Part shown: positions 42,994-51,762 of the stretch, in pieces
Layout of the letters: the number at the start of each line of letters is the position of its first letter
Numbering within the stretch: position 1 is the first letter of the stretch
NCBI RefSeq assembly: GCF_000016905.1
Contig: NC_009616.1
Location: forward strand, 682,001-746,000
DNA length: 64,000 nt
Direction of reading: 5' to 3'
Source: Thermosipho melanesiensis BI429
GTDB taxonomy: Bacteria > Thermotogota > Thermotogae > Thermotogales > Fervidobacteriaceae
The notes under the pieces: generated by a model
Seen by the model: the letters and a program-made list of their open reading frames with translations, nothing else
Told to the model about the DNA's origin: nothing
Database searches by the model: none
Program-made: the position numbers and the translations under genes

Positions 42994-44263
42994 ACCTTAT
43001 CTTTCCTTCGTACAATGGAAATCTTTCACACAAATCTCTTACCTTTTTCTGTACATCTTCTACTATACTATCATCTACATTCCCCTCTTCATCTTTCACA
43101 TTTTCTAGTACTTTTACTATTAGTTCTGCTATTTCTTCCATTTCACTTTCTTTCATACCTCTTGTTGTAAGTGCAGGAGTACCAAGCCTTATTCCACTTG
43201 CAACAAATGGTGATCTTGTTTCATTTGGAATTGTGTTTTTATTAACGGTAACATGACATTTACCCAATGCTATTTCTGCTGCCTTTCCAGTAACATTAAG
43301 AGGATTTAAATCAACCAACATTAAATGCGTATCTGTACCACCAGAAACAATTCTTAATCCTCTTTTTTCCAATTCTTCTGCCAATTTCTTTGCGTTCTTT
43401 ACAACTTGATTTTGATATGCTTTAAACTCATCGGTCAACGCTTCTTTGAAACAAACAGCTTTTGCAGCAATAACATGCATCAAAGGACCACCTTGAATAC
43501 CAGGAAAGATAGATTTATTTATTGCCTTGTAAAGTTCTTTATCGTTTGTAAGAATCATACCACCTCTTGGTCCCCTTAAGGTTTTATGCGTGGTACTTGT
43601 AACAATATGTGCATACTCTGCGGGGTTTGGATAAATACCTGCAGCAACAAGTCCAGCAAAATGTGCCATATCCACAATTAAATAAGCTCCAACCTCATCA
43701 GCTATTTCCCTAAATCTCTTAAAATCTATTATTTTAGAATATGCACTTCCACCTGCTATAATGATTTTTGGTTTGTGCTTTAAAGCAAGTTCTCTTACTT
43801 CATCATAATTAATTACTTCTGTCTCAGAATCAACTCCATAAGATACCACGTTATATATCCTTCCAGAAAAGTTAACAGGCGCACCATGGGTAAGATGTCC
43901 TCCGTGACTCAAAGACATCCCCATTATTGTGTCACCAGGTTCTGAAACAGCAAAATACGCACCCATGTTTGCCTGTGAACCAGAGTGTGGTTGTACATTT
44001 GCATACTTCACATTGAACAATTCTTTTGCCCTATCTCTTGCTAATTTTTCTGCAACGTCAACCCATTCACATCCTCCGTAATACCTTCTACCTGGGTAAC
44101 CCTCTGCATATTTATTTGTTAAAACACTACCCATGGCTTCTATTACCGCAAGAGATGCAAAATTTTCAGATGCAATAAGTTCTAGTCCATATTCCTGTCT
44201 ATCCCATTCTTTTAATATAACTTCGTATATCTCAGGATCAACTTTTTTTACATTTTCCCACAC
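42989..44263 (-). CDS. glyA: Serine hydroxymethyltransferase
   Basis: 424 aa PLP enzyme that interconverts serine and glycine with tetrahydrofolate. The PLP lysine is in [26 protein letters not shown] is the N-terminal substrate block, [18 protein letters not shown] and [16 protein letters not shown] are family-typical. The start was set at GTG 44261-44263, six nt after AGGAGGG; an earlier TTG in frame lies before the ribosome site. It sits alone between the copper operon and the pilin gene and, with folA, belongs to folate one-carbon metabolism. Confidence 0.96.
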   Translation of the reverse strand: MWENVKKVDPEIYEVILKEWDRQEYGLELIASENFASLAVIEAMGSVLTNKYAEGYPGRRYYGGCEWVDVAEKLARDRAKELFNVKYANVQPHSGSQANMGAYFAVSEPGDTIMGMSLSHGGHLTHGAPVNFSGRIYNVVSYGVDSETEVINYDEVRELALKHKPKIIIAGGSAYSKIIDFKRFREIADEVGAYLIVDMAHFAGLVAAGIYPNPAEYAHIVTSTTHKTLRGPRGGMILTNDKELYKAINKSIFPGIQGGPLMHVIAAKAVCFKEALTDEFKAYQNQVVKNAKKLAEELEKRGLRIVSGGTDTHLMLVDLNPLNVTGKAAEIALGKCHVTVNKNTIPNETRSPFVASGIRLGTPALTTRGMKESEMEEIAELIVKVLENVKDEEGNVDDSIVEDVQKKVRDLCERFPLYEGKIRL

Positions 44264-44565
44264 ACTTATCCCTCCTATCAAAGTTGTTCAGTTATATTCT
44301 AACATTAATAACAACGTTTAAAAGCTCCAAAATTACCATTTATTCTCAATTTTCAACAAAATTCAACAACAAACTCCATTTTTTTTTTATTCTGTTAGCT
44401 ATGAAAACTAATATAAAAATCAATCAAAATTTTAAAAAATACGTTTAGCGTTTATTTCATATGAATTTACTCCCGATCAAAAAAATCTCACAAACAAAGC
44501 ATTCAATAACATTCCACACTCATAAATTAAAATAAATCACATTTAAAATTAACACAAAAACAAAA
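44264..44565. other. AT-rich intergenic region upstream of glyA and the pilin gene
   Basis: About 300 nt without a convincing gene between divergent glyA and the pilin. It is extremely A/T-rich with tracts of A and T and a small TTCATATGAA palindrome near 44456-44465. No riboswitch, tRNA or repeat was recognised. It probably holds the glyA promoter and may be a curved upstream region for the strong pilin promoter. Confidence 0.5.
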
Positions 44566-44594
44566 TTGACGAAATACAATTTTGTTGGTATAAT
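44566..44594 (+). promoter_or_regulatory. Strong promoter of the pilin gene
   Basis: TTGACG (44566-44571), exactly 17 nt, TATAAT (44589-44594), within five-of-six and six-of-six of consensus. The predicted start near 44601 gives a leader of about 29 nt with AGGAGGGATAGGT before the ATG. Confidence 0.85.
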
Positions 44595-44629
44595 AAAGGC
44601 ACAAAATCAAAGATTTAGGAGGGATAGGT

Positions 44630-45046
44630 ATGAAGTTGAAAAAAGGTTTTACTTTGGTTGAACTTTTGATAGTTTTGGCAGTTATTGCTGCATTGTTATC
44701 TGTTGCAACACCTCTTGCAATTAACGCAGTTAAAAGCGCAAAAGCAAGTCAAGTAGCACAGAACTTCAGATCAATAAAATCCGCTATTGAAAATTATTTC
44801 AACACAGAAACTCCTAGCGATCCCACAAATATTCAAAACAGCGATTTGGAAAACGGTTATATAAACAGTTTTCCAGCAAACTTTTCATTTACAATTTCAG
44901 ATTCCGGAAATGGTGTTTATACGGTAACCATCACGTACACAGGAAAAGACGTAGCACTTGATAAGGTTCAAAAAGCAGGATTAAAAGAAGTAGCTCAAAA
45001 CGGAGACAATTTAGAGCTTACATTCGATCTCCAAAAATGGTGGTAA
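44630..45046 (+). CDS. Type IV pilin-like prepilin
   Basis: 138 aa. The N-terminus MKLKKG-FTLVELLIVLAVIAALL is a class III signal: cleavage after Gly-6 and methylation of Phe by prepilin peptidase, with Glu-5 of the mature protein present. The hydrophobic helix is followed by a short globular domain without cysteines that ends QKWW. The gene has a near-consensus promoter, a strong ribosome site and its own terminator, so it is a highly expressed single gene, consistent with a major pilin or pseudopilin. The assembly genes are not in the window. Whether it builds pili or a DNA-uptake pseudopilus is not decided by the sequence. Confidence 0.9.
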   Translation: MKLKKGFTLVELLIVLAVIAALLSVATPLAINAVKSAKASQVAQNFRSIKSAIENYFNTETPSDPTNIQNSDLENGYINSFPANFSFTISDSGNGVYTVTITYTGKDVALDKVQKAGLKEVAQNGDNLELTFDLQKWW

Positions 45047-45110
45047 TTTAAGAAAAAGGTCATAATACTAAGAAAAAAGAAAATAACATTTCATAAATAT
45101 GTATAAACCA

Positions 45111-45145
45111 AAAAAATGGCCCTTTACATTACAGGGCCATTTTTT
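45111..45145 (+). terminator. Terminator of the pilin gene
   Basis: Stem AATGGCCCT/AGGGCCATT with loop TTACATTAC, preceded by A6 and followed by T4. The loop and its left edge also supply TTTACA, a likely -35 of the ROK gene promoter. Confidence 0.9.
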
Positions 45146-45153
45146 GATATAAT
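45123..45153 (+). promoter_or_regulatory. Promoter of the nag operon
   Basis: TTTACA (45123-45128) within the loop of the pilin terminator, 19 nt, TATAAT (45148-45153) with TGA before it. The spacing is long, but an extended -10 compensates. The operator palindrome begins one nt after the -10. Confidence 0.6.
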
Positions 45154-45186
45154 CATGTTAGTTGATTGAAGCAATCAACTAACATG
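45154..45186. promoter_or_regulatory. Perfect inverted repeat, probable ROK operator
   Basis: CATGTTAGTTGATTG-AAG-CAATCAACTAACATG, 15-bp perfect arms and a three-nt centre. It lies between the -10 element and the ribosome site of the ROK repressor gene, where a bound dimer would block initiation. AT-rich palindromes of this type are known targets of Thermotoga ROK regulators. In RNA it would also form a hairpin next to the GGAGGG site. Confidence 0.8.
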
Positions 45187-45196
45187 GAGGGATAAA

Positions 45197-46225
45197 ATGC
45201 TAACAACGTCGCTGGAAAAGATCCTTAAATTTTCCTGGAAACAAAAGACAATTACCGCAAAACAAATTACAAATTCCTTGGGACTTGAAAAATCCACTGT
45301 ATCAAGAAATATTTCAAAACTAAGAGAAAAGGAAATACTTTTAAAAGTTAACGAAATATCTCCGTCTTCACTTGGCGGAAGAAAAACTATTGTTTATTCA
45401 TTCAACAAGGAAAAAGCATACGTTCTTGGAATTTCCATAGAACAAGATGGGATTGAAGTTGTAAAAACCAATCTCTTTTCTGAAATAATATATAAAAAAA
45501 AGTTAAACAAAAAAATATCAAAAGAAAATATAACAGAAGAAATTGATAAGATTTTAAAAACTCATCAAGATGTAATAGGTGTTGGAATTTCTATTCCAGG
45601 CATTGTTAAAAACAACACAGTAATTTTTTCTGAAGCTTTAAATCTTAAAAACTTCAACATTGTAAATAATTTAAACGCCTCAATTCCCATGTTTGTTGAA
45701 AAAGATTCGTTATGTGGAGCTATAAGGTATTCCTTAAAAAATAAAAACATTATTTATTTTCAATTTTCCATACCATATTACGTCAACGAACCAGTGGGAT
45801 TTGGCGTGGGACTTGTCTTAAATGGAAAACCATATTATGGAAACAGCTTTTTTGCTGGTGAATACAAATTAAACAAATGTATATACAATCAAAAAATCCC
45901 TTTAGAAAAATTTTTCGACTTAGAAGTAAATATAGACAATTATCTTCAGAAAGTTTCCGAAAAAATAGGTGTCATTTCAAGTGTATTTGATCCAGAAATC
46001 ATGGTTATAGGAGGAAATATCACTTTACTTCCACAAATTTCACATATAAAAGAATATCTAATGTCTGAAATATACATGATTAACAATAGAAATATTGAAA
46101 TTAAGATAGAAGATGGTAGGGAATTTGTAAACGCAGAAGGAGCAGCCATAAACGTTTTAAACACAATATTTTCCAACAAAAAATGGCTAGAATATTTTTA
46201 CAAGAAGGTGATTTACGGTGCTTGA
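45197..46225 (+). CDS. nagR: ROK-family transcriptional repressor of GlcNAc utilisation
   Basis: 342 aa. N-terminal winged helix-turn-helix (about 1-65; ITAKQITNSLGLEKSTVSRNISKL is the recognition unit), then a ROK sugar-binding domain with VIGVGISIPGIVKN and GAIRYSL. The zinc-binding CxCGxxGC cluster usual in ROK proteins is missing and the kinase motifs are weak, so it should be a regulator only. It heads an operon for N-acetylglucosamine use and has a perfect palindrome at its own promoter, so autoregulation is likely. The order matches the T. maritima TM0808-TM0814 nag region as I recall it. The effector is probably a GlcNAc derivative. Confidence 0.88.
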   Translation: MLTTSLEKILKFSWKQKTITAKQITNSLGLEKSTVSRNISKLREKEILLKVNEISPSSLGGRKTIVYSFNKEKAYVLGISIEQDGIEVVKTNLFSEIIYKKKLNKKISKENITEEIDKILKTHQDVIGVGISIPGIVKNNTVIFSEALNLKNFNIVNNLNASIPMFVEKDSLCGAIRYSLKNKNIIYFQFSIPYYVNEPVGFGVGLVLNGKPYYGNSFFAGEYKLNKCIYNQKIPLEKFFDLEVNIDNYLQKVSEKIGVISSVFDPEIMVIGGNITLLPQISHIKEYLMSEIYMINNRNIEIKIEDGREFVNAEGAAINVLNTIFSNKKWLEYFYKKVIYGA

Positions 46226-47549
46226 TGACTTTGGAAATTTACTATTTATAGGATTTCAACAATCATTAAACACAGAAATAATAAAAAAGTACAATCCCAC
46301 AGGTGTAATTTTATATCCCAAAAATATGGAAGATGTTTATTTATTACAAATAATTATGGAAAAACTCTATACTCTAATGGACCATGGGTATAGATTTCTC
46401 ATATCCTCAGACCACGAAGGAGGTCAACTTGAAACCATACCTAACATTTTTCCCTCACCTGGAAATCTCGCAATAGGAAAAGTGGGCAGAGCATACAGTT
46501 ACGGTGAATACCTTGGCAAAATGTTGAAGATGCATGGATTTAACATGGTATTTGCTCCTGTTGTCGATGTAAAACACCCCAATTCAAGTCATGTCACTGG
46601 TTTTAGAGCTTATTCAAGCGACCACAAGATTGTCGAAAAAAGCGCAAAAGAATTTATCCTTGGCCTAAAAAAACACAAAATTGCAGCAACATTAAAACAT
46701 TTCCCAGGACATGGAAAAGCAATAGAAGATTCCCACTTTACACTTCCTGTAGTTAAAGACTTTGTTGAAAATGATAACGATATATTAATATTCAAAAACT
46801 TGTCAAAAGAAGTAGATTTCATTATGACTGCACATATACTTTATCCCAAAATCGATAATGTAATCGCTACACTATCAAAAAAATTCCTAACAAATATCTT
46901 GAAAGAAAAGTATAAATACAACGGATTAATAATCTCAGATGCACTAGAAATGAAAGCGTTATATGACAATTACTCTCCCAAAGAAATTATCAAAAAATTC
47001 TTTGAATCAGGTGGAGATATCTTATTAATAGGCGATATAGAAAAGCATTTTGAAATTGTAAATACATTTTACTCGATGATTAAAAACAAAGAACTTGATG
47101 TTGATTTTCTAAAAGAAAAAATTTCCAAAATAAAAAAAATAAAGGAAAAATATATAGAACCCACATATTATGCAAGATTTCTTTCAGATATTGCAAAAAA
47201 AGCCATAGAATACAACCTTAAATCACCTACAAAAAACCCCGACTTTTTAATCCCCACTCCAAAAAATCTAAGCCTTGCAGACACCTCAGAAAAAGATTTA
47301 AAACATTTAAAACTCTTAATTAAAACAGAATTTCCAAAATCAAAAATTTTTGAAAAAAAATACGAATTTGAAGACACGGTAGTTTATTTTGTCTTAGACA
47401 AAGTAAAAAAAATACGTGCAAAAAGGGTTGTCTACGTATTTTTAAGAAAATTTTTTAACACAACAAATGAATATATTCTTCCATATTCTTCTAAATTAAT
47501 ATCCATATACCATGTCTTACAACTTCTAAAAGGGGAGGGATTAACATGA
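46218..47549 (+). CDS. nagZ: GH3 beta-N-acetylhexosaminidase, cytoplasmic
   Basis: 443 aa, glycoside hydrolase family 3. LKHFPGHGKAIEDSHFTL is the NagZ-type signature with the His/Asp general acid pair, and GLIISDALEMKAL contains the nucleophile Asp. There is no signal peptide, so it works on imported chitooligosaccharides or cell-wall disaccharides and releases GlcNAc. A C-terminal extension of about 120 residues after the catalytic domain is poorly conserved. GTG start with an eight-nt overlap on the ROK gene; it is coupled by ATGA to the binding-protein gene. Confidence 0.92.
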   Translation: MLDDFGNLLFIGFQQSLNTEIIKKYNPTGVILYPKNMEDVYLLQIIMEKLYTLMDHGYRFLISSDHEGGQLETIPNIFPSPGNLAIGKVGRAYSYGEYLGKMLKMHGFNMVFAPVVDVKHPNSSHVTGFRAYSSDHKIVEKSAKEFILGLKKHKIAATLKHFPGHGKAIEDSHFTLPVVKDFVENDNDILIFKNLSKEVDFIMTAHILYPKIDNVIATLSKKFLTNILKEKYKYNGLIISDALEMKALYDNYSPKEIIKKFFESGGDILLIGDIEKHFEIVNTFYSMIKNKELDVDFLKEKISKIKKIKEKYIEPTYYARFLSDIAKKAIEYNLKSPTKNPDFLIPTPKNLSLADTSEKDLKHLKLLIKTEFPKSKIFEKKYEFEDTVVYFVLDKVKKIRAKRVVYVFLRKFFNTTNEYILPYSSKLISIYHVLQLLKGEGLT

Positions 47550-48754
47550 GAAAATTTTTAGTGATTTTTTTAGCTTTGATTGTCATATTTAGTTTTGCAA
47601 AAACCAAACTCACATTTTGGGGATTTATGATGAACGATGAACACGCAAAAAAGGTGTTAGAAAAGTTCATGGCAGAAAACCCTGATATTGAAGTAGAGTA
47701 CGTACAACTTTCTTGGTCAAACGGTTTTGACAAAATAGTAACAGCAATAGCAGGTGGAGAAGATTTAGACGTTGTTGAACTAGGAAATACTTGGGTTGCA
47801 AACTTTGCTGAAAGAAAAGCACTTGAAAACATGGATAATTTCTACAAAACATATGGAAACAACTATGTAGGTTGGGATACAGTATACTATGAGGGTAGTT
47901 ATTGGGCAGTTCCTTGGTTACTTGGAACAAGGGCACTATTCTACAATCTAGATCTTTTTGACAAGGCTGGGTTAGATCCAGAAAATCCACCAAAAACTTG
48001 GGAAGAACTTTACAATGCTGCAAAAGATATAGATTCACTTGGAGAAGATATATACGGCTTTGGTATGCCCGCAGGTGAAAATTACAGTCCTTGGCAACAA
48101 TGGTTCTTACCCGCTGTTTGGGGAACAGGCGGAGATATTATCTCAGAAGATGGAAAAAGAGCACTTCTTACCTCATGCAAGGTAAATGAAACGGCAAAGT
48201 TCTATAAAGCACTTTCAAAGTACTCTCTTAAAACCAAACAAGCAGATCTTGCAAAAGCATTTGGAGAAGGGAAAATTGGTATGTATGTAAGTGGAGCATG
48301 GGATATTGATTATCTTGAAACAAATTATCCAGAATTACCATTTAACGTCGTATTTATCCCCAAACCTGCATCATGGTATGGAACACACGCATCTTTTGCC
48401 GGCGCAGAAGTACTCGCTATTATGAAACACTCAAAACATAAAAAAGAGGCACAAAAACTAGTAGAGTTTCTGATAAAACCTGACATTGCTATGGAAGTTG
48501 CGATGATTTGGCCAGCAATATTCCCATCTCACGTTGATGCGGGAAAAGATCCTTGGTTTGAAGATCATCCAATGCACAAAGTATTTTATGAACAAAATGC
48601 ATATGCAAAACCTGTTCCGCCTATTCCTGCGTGGCCAAAAGTGCAGGCAGTACTAACAGAAGCTATAGAAAAAATAATATTGGAAGATGCAGACGTTGAT
48701 TCTGTGTTATTCGAATACAACATGAAAATTCAAAAGATATTAGATGGTGAATAA
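47546..48754 (+). CDS. nagE: Sugar ABC transporter substrate-binding protein
   Basis: 402 aa with a signal peptide (RKFLVIFLALIVIFSFA) and the layout of family 1 extracellular solute-binding proteins: TAIAGGEDLDVVELGNTW, YWAVPWLLGTRALFYNLDLF, KTWEELYNAAKDID, GKIGMYVSGAWDI. No lipobox Cys, so it may be anchored by an uncleaved signal or be free in the periplasm. Substrate by context: N-acetylglucosamine, chitobiose or longer oligomers. A strong hairpin follows, which could raise the level of this message relative to the permeases. Confidence 0.92.
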   Translation: MRKFLVIFLALIVIFSFAKTKLTFWGFMMNDEHAKKVLEKFMAENPDIEVEYVQLSWSNGFDKIVTAIAGGEDLDVVELGNTWVANFAERKALENMDNFYKTYGNNYVGWDTVYYEGSYWAVPWLLGTRALFYNLDLFDKAGLDPENPPKTWEELYNAAKDIDSLGEDIYGFGMPAGENYSPWQQWFLPAVWGTGGDIISEDGKRALLTSCKVNETAKFYKALSKYSLKTKQADLAKAFGEGKIGMYVSGAWDIDYLETNYPELPFNVVFIPKPASWYGTHASFAGAEVLAIMKHSKHKKEAQKLVEFLIKPDIAMEVAMIWPAIFPSHVDAGKDPWFEDHPMHKVFYEQNAYAKPVPPIPAWPKVQAVLTEAIEKIILEDADVDSVLFEYNMKIQKILDGE

Positions 48755-48760
48755 AAAGGT

Positions 48761-48782
48761 TCCCCTGCCATATGGCAGGGGA
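48761..48782 (+). repeat. Intercistronic hairpin after the binding-protein gene
   Basis: Perfect 22-nt palindrome with half site TCCCCTGCCAT, six nt after the binding-protein stop. It is not followed by a T tract, so it is more likely an mRNA-stabilising or 3'-end-protecting hairpin than a terminator, a common device to make more binding protein than permease. Confidence 0.75.
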
Positions 48783-48799
48783 TTATTGGGGTGGTTAGT

Positions 48800-49678
48800 T
48801 TGAAAAAAAAGGTAAGATATAATTTGGAAACTTTTCTTCTTCTTTCACCTTTTTTAATATTATTTGCGGTATTTGGGATATTTCCCATAGTATACTCATT
48901 TTTTATGAGTTTCACTGATTACTCTGCTCTAAGTCCAGAATTTAACTTTGTCGGCTTAAAAAACTACATAAAAGCATTCCAAGATGAAGTCTTTTTAGTC
49001 GCATTGAAAAACACGGTAATTTTTGTAGTGGGAACTATTCCATTTACCACTGTATTTTCACTATTACTTGCCGTACTTATAAACAGCAAATTTCTTCCAC
49101 TAAAAGATTTATTTAAAGCAGGTTTTTTCTTACCATCTGTTATTTCCATGGTTGTTATATCCACAACATGGATGTATCTTTACAGTGCTGATGGTTTTTT
49201 CAACAAAATGTTAGAATTCTTTGGACAAAATCCTATTCCAACAAGTTGGCTTGCTAACACAAAAACAGCCCTTTTATCTATAATGATAATGGATATTTGG
49301 GCTGCTATTGGATATTATACCATCTTATTTCTTGCGGGGCTCCAAAGTATACCTCAGCAGCTATACGAAGCCGCAGCAATAGATGGTGCAAATAAAACAA
49401 AAATGTTTTTTAAAATCACCCTTCCACTTTTAAAACCAACTATGTATTTCGTTATAGCATTAAATACTATAAGATCTTTTCAAATATTTTCGGAAATATT
49501 CACAATGACAGGTGGAGGACCTATGAACGCAACACAAACTATTGTACACTATCTATACATAGTAGGTTTTAGAAACTTTGAGATGGGTTATGCTTCTGCA
49601 ATAGCGTACATACTTGTATTAATCATCTTAACTATAACATTATTACAGGGAAAACTTCTTAGGAGTGAAAATTTATGA
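48800..49678 (+). CDS. nagF: Sugar ABC transporter permease (MalF-like)
   Basis: 292 aa with six membrane helices. The EAA loop that contacts the ATPase reads LYEAAAIDGANKTKMFFKI. Family CUT1. TTG at 48800 is preferred: GGGGTGG lies five nt upstream, and the earlier in-frame GTG falls inside it. The stop overlaps the next permease by ATGA. No ATPase gene is in the operon, so a shared MsmX-type ATPase encoded elsewhere probably energises it. Confidence 0.93.
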   Translation: MKKKVRYNLETFLLLSPFLILFAVFGIFPIVYSFFMSFTDYSALSPEFNFVGLKNYIKAFQDEVFLVALKNTVIFVVGTIPFTTVFSLLLAVLINSKFLPLKDLFKAGFFLPSVISMVVISTTWMYLYSADGFFNKMLEFFGQNPIPTSWLANTKTALLSIMIMDIWAAIGYYTILFLAGLQSIPQQLYEAAAIDGANKTKMFFKITLPLLKPTMYFVIALNTIRSFQIFSEIFTMTGGGPMNATQTIVHYLYIVGFRNFEMGYASAIAYILVLIILTITLLQGKLLRSENL

Positions 49679-50847
49679 AAAAGTACCTACTCTTAATCTT
49701 AATGTTTGTACTATTAATCTTATCTCTTTTTCCAATGATTTCTATGTTTTACACCGCAGTAATTCCTAGCGGTAATTTGACTAAGGTTATTAAAGAACGG
49801 TATATAAACGATTTTGAAACAAAATACGCTATATATTTAAAAAGAAAAGTAAAGGGAAACTTTAAACTGATAAATGATTCTTCCCAAAGTACAAAATCAA
49901 TTCTTGCAAATGGTGATATAACACTTTTAACGGATAAACTCGACATAAGAGTAGCAAAACATATCGAATTTTGGGCAAAAGGTAATGAAAATTTTTCCGT
50001 TGAAATCATTGATGCGTTTGGAAAAAACACAATAAAAAAATTTAATGGTAGTAATGATTGGTATAAATATACCATAAGTGATATAAAAGGAATTGATTTA
50101 AGATATATTTCAAAAATAATATTTCACTTTAATGATAAACATTACCTAGATGATGTAAAACTTATTTATAAATTTCCAACTCTTTTAAATTTCGTTAACG
50201 TTTTAAAAGAAGATTTATTTGGAAGGTATATATTTAACAGTTTTCTTGTTTCTACAATTGTCGTTATTGGAAATATTATCTTCTCCACTATGGTCGCATA
50301 TGCTTTTGCAAGGAGAAAATTCTTTGGAAAAAATCTACTTTTTTCCATAATTCTCGCAACTATGATGATTCCACCTCAAGTAACCATTATTCCCATATTC
50401 ATTTTAATGAAAAAATTTGGATGGATAGATACCTACTTTGCACTTACAGTTCCCATGCTTGTAACACCTTTTAGCATCTTTTTATTAAAACAATACATCG
50501 AACAACTACCAGTTGAATTAGAACAAGCGGCATACGTAGATGGTGCAAATACCTTTCAAATACTTTTTAAAATTGTATTCCCATTATCAAAACCAGCTAT
50601 TGCAGTTATGGCTATAAACACCTTTATTGCAACTTGGAATGACCTTTTCTATCCCCTTGTTATGACAAATTCAAGGGAGATGAGAACAGTGCAAGTAGGA
50701 CTTGCCATGTACCAAAAACTAAATCAAATAGATTGGCCAAGGTTAATGGCCGCTTCTTCTATAATTGGTATTCCAGTAATTATTGTATTCTTAGTTTTCC
50801 AAAAACAGATTATTTCAGGGATTACAAAGGGGGCTTTAAAAGGATGA
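49675..50847 (+). CDS. nagG: Sugar ABC transporter permease (MalG-like) with an inserted extracytoplasmic beta-sandwich domain
   Basis: 390 aa, about 110 longer than usual MalG-type permeases. After the first helix (about 4-30) comes an extra domain (about 61-167) placed outside the membrane. It contains HIEFWAKGNENFSVEIIDAF and ends HYLDDVKLIYK, features of galactose-binding-like/CBM jelly-roll domains. The rest is a normal permease with five more helices and EAA loop LEQAAYVDGANTFQILFKI. The domain might help hand over the sugar from the binding protein. Overlaps both neighbours by four nt. Confidence 0.9.
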   Translation: MKKYLLLILMFVLLILSLFPMISMFYTAVIPSGNLTKVIKERYINDFETKYAIYLKRKVKGNFKLINDSSQSTKSILANGDITLLTDKLDIRVAKHIEFWAKGNENFSVEIIDAFGKNTIKKFNGSNDWYKYTISDIKGIDLRYISKIIFHFNDKHYLDDVKLIYKFPTLLNFVNVLKEDLFGRYIFNSFLVSTIVVIGNIIFSTMVAYAFARRKFFGKNLLFSIILATMMIPPQVTIIPIFILMKKFGWIDTYFALTVPMLVTPFSIFLLKQYIEQLPVELEQAAYVDGANTFQILFKIVFPLSKPAIAVMAINTFIATWNDLFYPLVMTNSREMRTVQVGLAMYQKLNQIDWPRLMAASSIIGIPVIIVFLVFQKQIISGITKGALKG

Positions 50848-51752
50848 ATTACACATATTTAGAAATCACACGTATTCCAAAACTTTTAAAAATGATAGGA
50901 AATTACTCTCTTGAATTTTCCAATTCAAAAATGTATACATTTGTTGGTTGTGGTTCTTCGTACAACCTTGCGTATACTGCTTCAAATGTCTTAAAAAATT
51001 TTGGGATAAAATCAAATGTGATGACAGGTGGAAAAGTGGTAGCCTTTAATTACGCTCCAAAGACAGATGTGGGGATATTTATCTCAAGAACAGGTGAATC
51101 AACGGAAACAGTTAAAGCCGCTGAAATTTTTAAGGAACACGGGATACACACAATAGGTATTACCTGCGAAAAAGGCACATCTCTTGAAAAAGTCTGCTCG
51201 CAAACATTTTCATTTGATTTTTTACACGAAGAAAGTATTGTAATGACTGGTTCTTTTGTATCAATATTACATTTCCTAATAAAAAAAGAAAACATTGACG
51301 AAATTTCTTCAAAAATAATCTACGATTCTGAAGTGATACTTGATAAAATAAACTTAAAAGGGTACAACCATTTTGTGTTTTTGGGATTTGATGAAGAATA
51401 CGGTATCTCAAAAGAAGGAGCACTAAAAATTCAAGAAATGGCTAAACAATTTGTAGAGTTTCATGAACCTTTAGAATATAGACATGGTCCTATTTCAAGA
51501 TTAACTGAAAATTCCCTTGTTGTAATTAATTCCAAAGATACCAAGTATGAATTTCAATTGAAAAAAGAGCTTGAAAAACATACAAAAGTAATTTATTTGG
51601 GAAAAAACGGAGATTTAGATATAGAATACAACAAAGGGCTTGAAACTCCTTTAAAAATTATTTTTTCACAAATTCTTGCATACAAAAAGGCAATAATTTC
51701 CGGTTTAAACCCAGATAAACCGGATAAGTTATCAAAAAGTGTGATACTTTAG
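50844..51752 (+). CDS. nagB: Glucosamine-6-phosphate deaminase, SIS type (NagB-II)
   Basis: 302 aa with two SIS domains: FVGCGSSYNLAYTASNVLKN, GIFISRTGESTETVKAAE, then LEYRHGPISRL and GLNPDKPDKLSKSVIL, the C-terminal sequence shared with GlmS isomerase domains. GlmS-like proteins without the glutaminase domain next to nagA act as deaminases that turn glucosamine-6-phosphate into fructose-6-phosphate and ammonia, as shown for the T. maritima and Shewanella NagB-II type. The ATG 50844 overlaps the permease stop (ATGA). A ketosamine isomerase such as AgaS is the alternative, less likely given the nag context. Confidence 0.9.
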   Translation: MNYTYLEITRIPKLLKMIGNYSLEFSNSKMYTFVGCGSSYNLAYTASNVLKNFGIKSNVMTGGKVVAFNYAPKTDVGIFISRTGESTETVKAAEIFKEHGIHTIGITCEKGTSLEKVCSQTFSFDFLHEESIVMTGSFVSILHFLIKKENIDEISSKIIYDSEVILDKINLKGYNHFVFLGFDEEYGISKEGALKIQEMAKQFVEFHEPLEYRHGPISRLTENSLVVINSKDTKYEFQLKKELEKHTKVIYLGKNGDLDIEYNKGLETPLKIIFSQILAYKKAIISGLNPDKPDKLSKSVIL

Positions 51753-51762
51753 GAGGAAAAAT

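Noticed and set aside
48761-48782. Hairpin as a transcription terminator
   Set aside because: No T tract follows, and the permease genes continue in the same operon.
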